This document shows, piece after piece, positions 13,273 to 13,415 of a stretch of 13,415 bases of DNA. The DNA is from Chloroflexota bacterium (GTDB taxonomy: Bacteria; Chloroflexota; Dormibacteria; Aeolococcales; Aeolococcaceae): assembly GCA_028287605.1 (NCBI GenBank), contig JAQBPI010000154.1, positions 1-13,415 on the forward strand, in the 5' to 3' direction. The position numbers were made by a program, and so were the translations under genes. Positions within the stretch are counted from its first letter, which is position 1, and each line of letters opens with the position of its first letter. The notes below the pieces were generated by a model, which worked only from the letters and a program-made list of their open reading frames with translations, was not told the origin of the DNA and made no database searches.

Positions 13273-13415
13273 TCAACACTGGACGGGCGACCCGTGACCT
13301 GAACCAAGATGGCGACGAGTGTGCCATGAAGGCGCGGCCTTGTCCCGGACCGCACCGTCGACGTTGATCAGGCCGAGGGCGCCCACCGATGGGTGCCAGG
13401 GTCCCACAACCCGGA
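13273..13415 (-). pseudogene. Open minus-strand frame entering from the right edge, unrecognised
   Basis: From the window edge (frame starting at 13413) the minus strand is open for 46 codons to TGA at 13275-13273, beginning RVVGPWHPSVGALGLINVDG. The first ~27 codons have a high share of G/C third positions, then it falls. It overlaps nothing secure and is in a different frame from the one ending at 13110. It could be the C-terminal end of a neighbouring gene or the upstream part of a frameshifted gene whose end is the 13110-13259 frame. Only sequence to the right can settle this. Confidence 0.2.

Noticed and set aside
13261..13370. Imperfect direct repeat CGTCGACGGTGGTCA / CGTCGACGTTGATCA as a mobile-element or attachment-site mark
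   Set aside because: Only 15 bp with two mismatches, no inverted ends, no integrase or transposase nearby.

Overview
This is a GC-rich bacterial chromosome segment carrying the classic transcription/translation cluster: rpmG, tRNA-Trp, secE, nusG, rplK, rplA, rplJ, rplL, rpoB, rpoC, all on the + strand. Composition, an Rv1284-type beta-carbonic anhydrase, a maleylpyruvate-isomerase-like (mycothiol-family) domain, and RpoB/RpoC sequences that resemble but are not typical of Actinobacteria suggest a high-GC Terrabacteria lineage, for example Actinobacteriota, Chloroflexota or Dormibacterota. The phylum is an inference and cannot be fixed by reading alone.

Layout. Positions 1-332 (minus) hold the N-terminal part of a MDMPI/DinB-like protein that runs off the left edge. 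It is divergent from a beta-class carbonic anhydrase (389-982, plus). The 3' end of that gene contains a good promoter (TTGACC, 17 bp, extended -10 TACACT) followed at once by a textbook hairpin-plus-T-tract terminator (968-993). Then come rpmG (1008-1175), tRNA-Trp(CCA) (1220-1295), secE (1363-1656) overlapping nusG (1653-2225), rplK (2241-2666), rplA (2732-3442), a 219-bp gap with an L10-type leader RNA and its own -10 element, rplJ (3662-4228), rplL (4366-4758), a 216-bp gap with hairpins and a candidate promoter, rpoB (4975-8499), a 178-bp hairpin-rich gap, and rpoC (8678-13057) with a strong GC hairpin behind it. The last ~320 bp hold no secure gene, only two coding-like minus-strand frames that may be a gene end or remnant.

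The genes supply parts of the ribosome (L33, L11, L1, L10, L7/L12), the two large RNA polymerase subunits, the elongation factor NusG that links them, the SecE translocon subunit and the Trp tRNA. No defence system, mobile element or CRISPR is visible. The points of interest are RNA-level structures in the gaps: two hairpins with the same loop and compensatory stem changes (rplK-rplA and rpoB-rpoC), twin GCA-loop hairpins before rplL, a promoter abutting a terminator before rpmG, a hairpin array with alternative G/C-tract pairing before rpoC, and a large coiled-coil insertion near the N terminus of RpoC.
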